A stretch of DNA of 6,368 bases from an uncultured Ruminobacter sp. (GTDB lineage: Bacteria; Pseudomonadota; Gammaproteobacteria; Enterobacterales; Succinivibrionaceae), in the NCBI GenBank assembly GCA_900767005.1, contig CAAFXL010000210.1, positions 1-6,368 on the forward strand. Direction: 5' to 3'. The first letter of the stretch is position 1. The number at the start of each line of letters is the position of its first letter. The notes beneath the pieces were generated by a model. It did no database searches. It was not told the DNA's origin and saw only the letters and a list, made by a program, of their open reading frames with translations. The translations under genes and the position numbers were made by a program. Of this stretch, positions 5,372 to 6,368 are shown one piece after another.

Positions 5372-6307
5372 ATGAATAATACTCTAGATCCTAAATTTTC
5401 CATTATTTTGCCTATTTATAATGTTGAAAAATATTTAAAGGTTGCTTTAGATAACTTAAAAAATCAAACTTTTTCTGATTTTGAAGCAATTTGTGTAAAT
5501 GATGGTTCACCAGATAATTCATTAGCAATATTAGAAGAATACGCAAAGCTTGATTCTAGGTTTAAAATTATCAACCAAGAAAATCAAGGTCAAGGAGCAG
5601 CTCGAAATAATGCCTTAAAAGTAGCTCGCGGCGAATACATTATGTATTTAGATCCTGATGATTTTTGGAGTAATAATACCCTAGAAGAAATTTATAGTGC
5701 ATTTACAAATCACGACGTAGATATCGTACAATTTAATTTTGTTCTCTGCGAAGAAAGTGATGGAAAAGATATCGAAGTTAGAAAACTTCATGAATTAATT
5801 GCTAAAAATTTTAATTTTAAATTAAACCATGAACAAATCTTTAAATGGAATGATATCACCAAGAATGTTTTACCAGATCTTATTTCTATAGTTTGGGACA
5901 AAGCATACACTCGCAAGTTTTTAATAGAAAATAATATTAAATGTGGTGAAAATAGAATCTCTGAAGATGTTATTTTTTCAATATCATCAACTCTAAAAGC
6001 TAAAAGCATCATTTATCTTAATAATGTGTTATATCATTATCGCATGAGAGCAGGTTCCGTTATGCAATCAGTCTCAAAAAATGCTTTAGATATGTTTGAT
6101 AATATTGTACTTATAAAAAGATTCTTAGATGAAAATAAGTTAATGGATATTTATAATGAGGATTTTCAGAAACTTGCTGCGTCATCTTCAGCAACAGTTT
6201 ATGAAAGAACTCCTATAGATTTACAAAAAGCCTATATAGCTAAAGCAAAAGAAACTTTAAGTAAAGAAGCTTTTAAACAATTTAAAAAGATAATTGGTGC
6301 ATTATAA
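5372..6307 (+). CDS. Family 2 glycosyltransferase (GT-A fold)
   Basis: This 311-residue protein begins with a clear GT-A domain of the GT2 family, which transfers a sugar from a nucleotide-sugar donor. The motifs are in order: FSIILPIYNVEKYL (9-22), VNDGS (42-46), NQGQGAARNNAL (71-82), and the metal and donor motif DPDD (94-97). Further on, WDKAYTRKFL (175-184) is followed by SED (197-199), where the catalytic base is expected, and YHYRMRAGSV (221-230), as in many lipopolysaccharide or capsule glycosyltransferases. The helical tail (about 240-311) is Lys-rich, with no membrane segment, so the enzyme is cytoplasmic. The acceptor cannot be told. The ATG at 5372 is the only reasonable start because the domain begins nine residues later and the next Met is at 91, but no Shine-Dalgarno precedes it. 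It stands alone here, with no other sugar gene visible. Confidence 0.93.
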   Translation: MNNTLDPKFSIILPIYNVEKYLKVALDNLKNQTFSDFEAICVNDGSPDNSLAILEEYAKLDSRFKIINQENQGQGAARNNALKVARGEYIMYLDPDDFWSNNTLEEIYSAFTNHDVDIVQFNFVLCEESDGKDIEVRKLHELIAKNFNFKLNHEQIFKWNDITKNVLPDLISIVWDKAYTRKFLIENNIKCGENRISEDVIFSISSTLKAKSIIYLNNVLYHYRMRAGSVMQSVSKNALDMFDNIVLIKRFLDENKLMDIYNEDFQKLAASSSATVYERTPIDLQKAYIAKAKETLSKEAFKQFKKIIGAL

Positions 6308-6335
6308 GCTACAATATCTGCAACGCTTGGATACA

Positions 6336-6365
6336 TTGAGTAAAGTAAGGTAGGTATGGTATAAT
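6336..6365 (+). promoter_or_regulatory. Strong extended -10 promoter reading out of the window
   Basis: TTGAGT (6336-6341) and a perfect TATAAT (6360-6365) are separated by 18 bases, and a TG at 6357-6358 forms an extended -10. Transcription would start about 6 bases beyond the TATAAT, past the right edge, so its gene is outside the window. No terminator for the glycosyltransferase lies between its stop and this promoter. Confidence 0.6.
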
Positions 6366-6368
6366 GAA

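Noticed and set aside
5788..6012. 74-residue minus-strand open frame
   Set aside because: It lies wholly antisense to the glycosyltransferase, where the coding frame is plain.

Overview
The window is a low-GC bacterial chromosomal fragment. The intergenic stretches are markedly richer in A+T than the genes. Some genes have Shine-Dalgarno sequences and sigma70-like promoters, and factor-independent terminators are present. The tRNA gene encodes its own CCA end. An feoAB ferrous-iron uptake operon next to a DtxR-type regulator fits an anaerobic, microaerobic or host-associated organism, but the sequence alone does not fix the phylum. The first 19 bases are not genomic: they match the 3' end of a common Illumina adapter, so the left edge is a contig end with uncut adapter.

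Layout, left to right. (1) 20-439, minus: a SMI1/KNR4-like (SUKH) protein whose 3' end is lost at the contig edge. (2) 440-1000: about 560 bases of very A+T-rich DNA with no gene, a perfect 13-bp inverted repeat, and two short open stretches that may be gene relics. (3) 1056-1865, minus: a DtxR/MntR-family metal-dependent regulator in which the whole HTH-plus-dimerisation unit is present twice in one chain, with its own terminator and a candidate promoter. (4) 2071-4516, minus: feoA-feoB, overlapping by 11 bases, ended by a strong terminator and preceded by a leader hairpin, a candidate promoter and a perfect 20-base palindromic operator candidate. (5) 4969-5058, plus: tRNA-Ser(GGA) with its own promoter. 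(6) 5372-6307, plus: a GT-A family 2 glycosyltransferase. (7) 6336-6365, plus: a good extended -10 promoter pointing out of the window.

The coherent unit is the iron module at about 1000-4665. FeoB is the GTP-dependent Fe(II) membrane transporter and FeoA its small SH3-like partner. The duplicated DtxR-type protein just downstream is the natural candidate to repress the operon when metal is plentiful, probably by binding the palindrome at 4646-4665. The single-chain tandem arrangement of the regulator is the most unusual thing here. No mobile element, CRISPR array or rRNA was seen.
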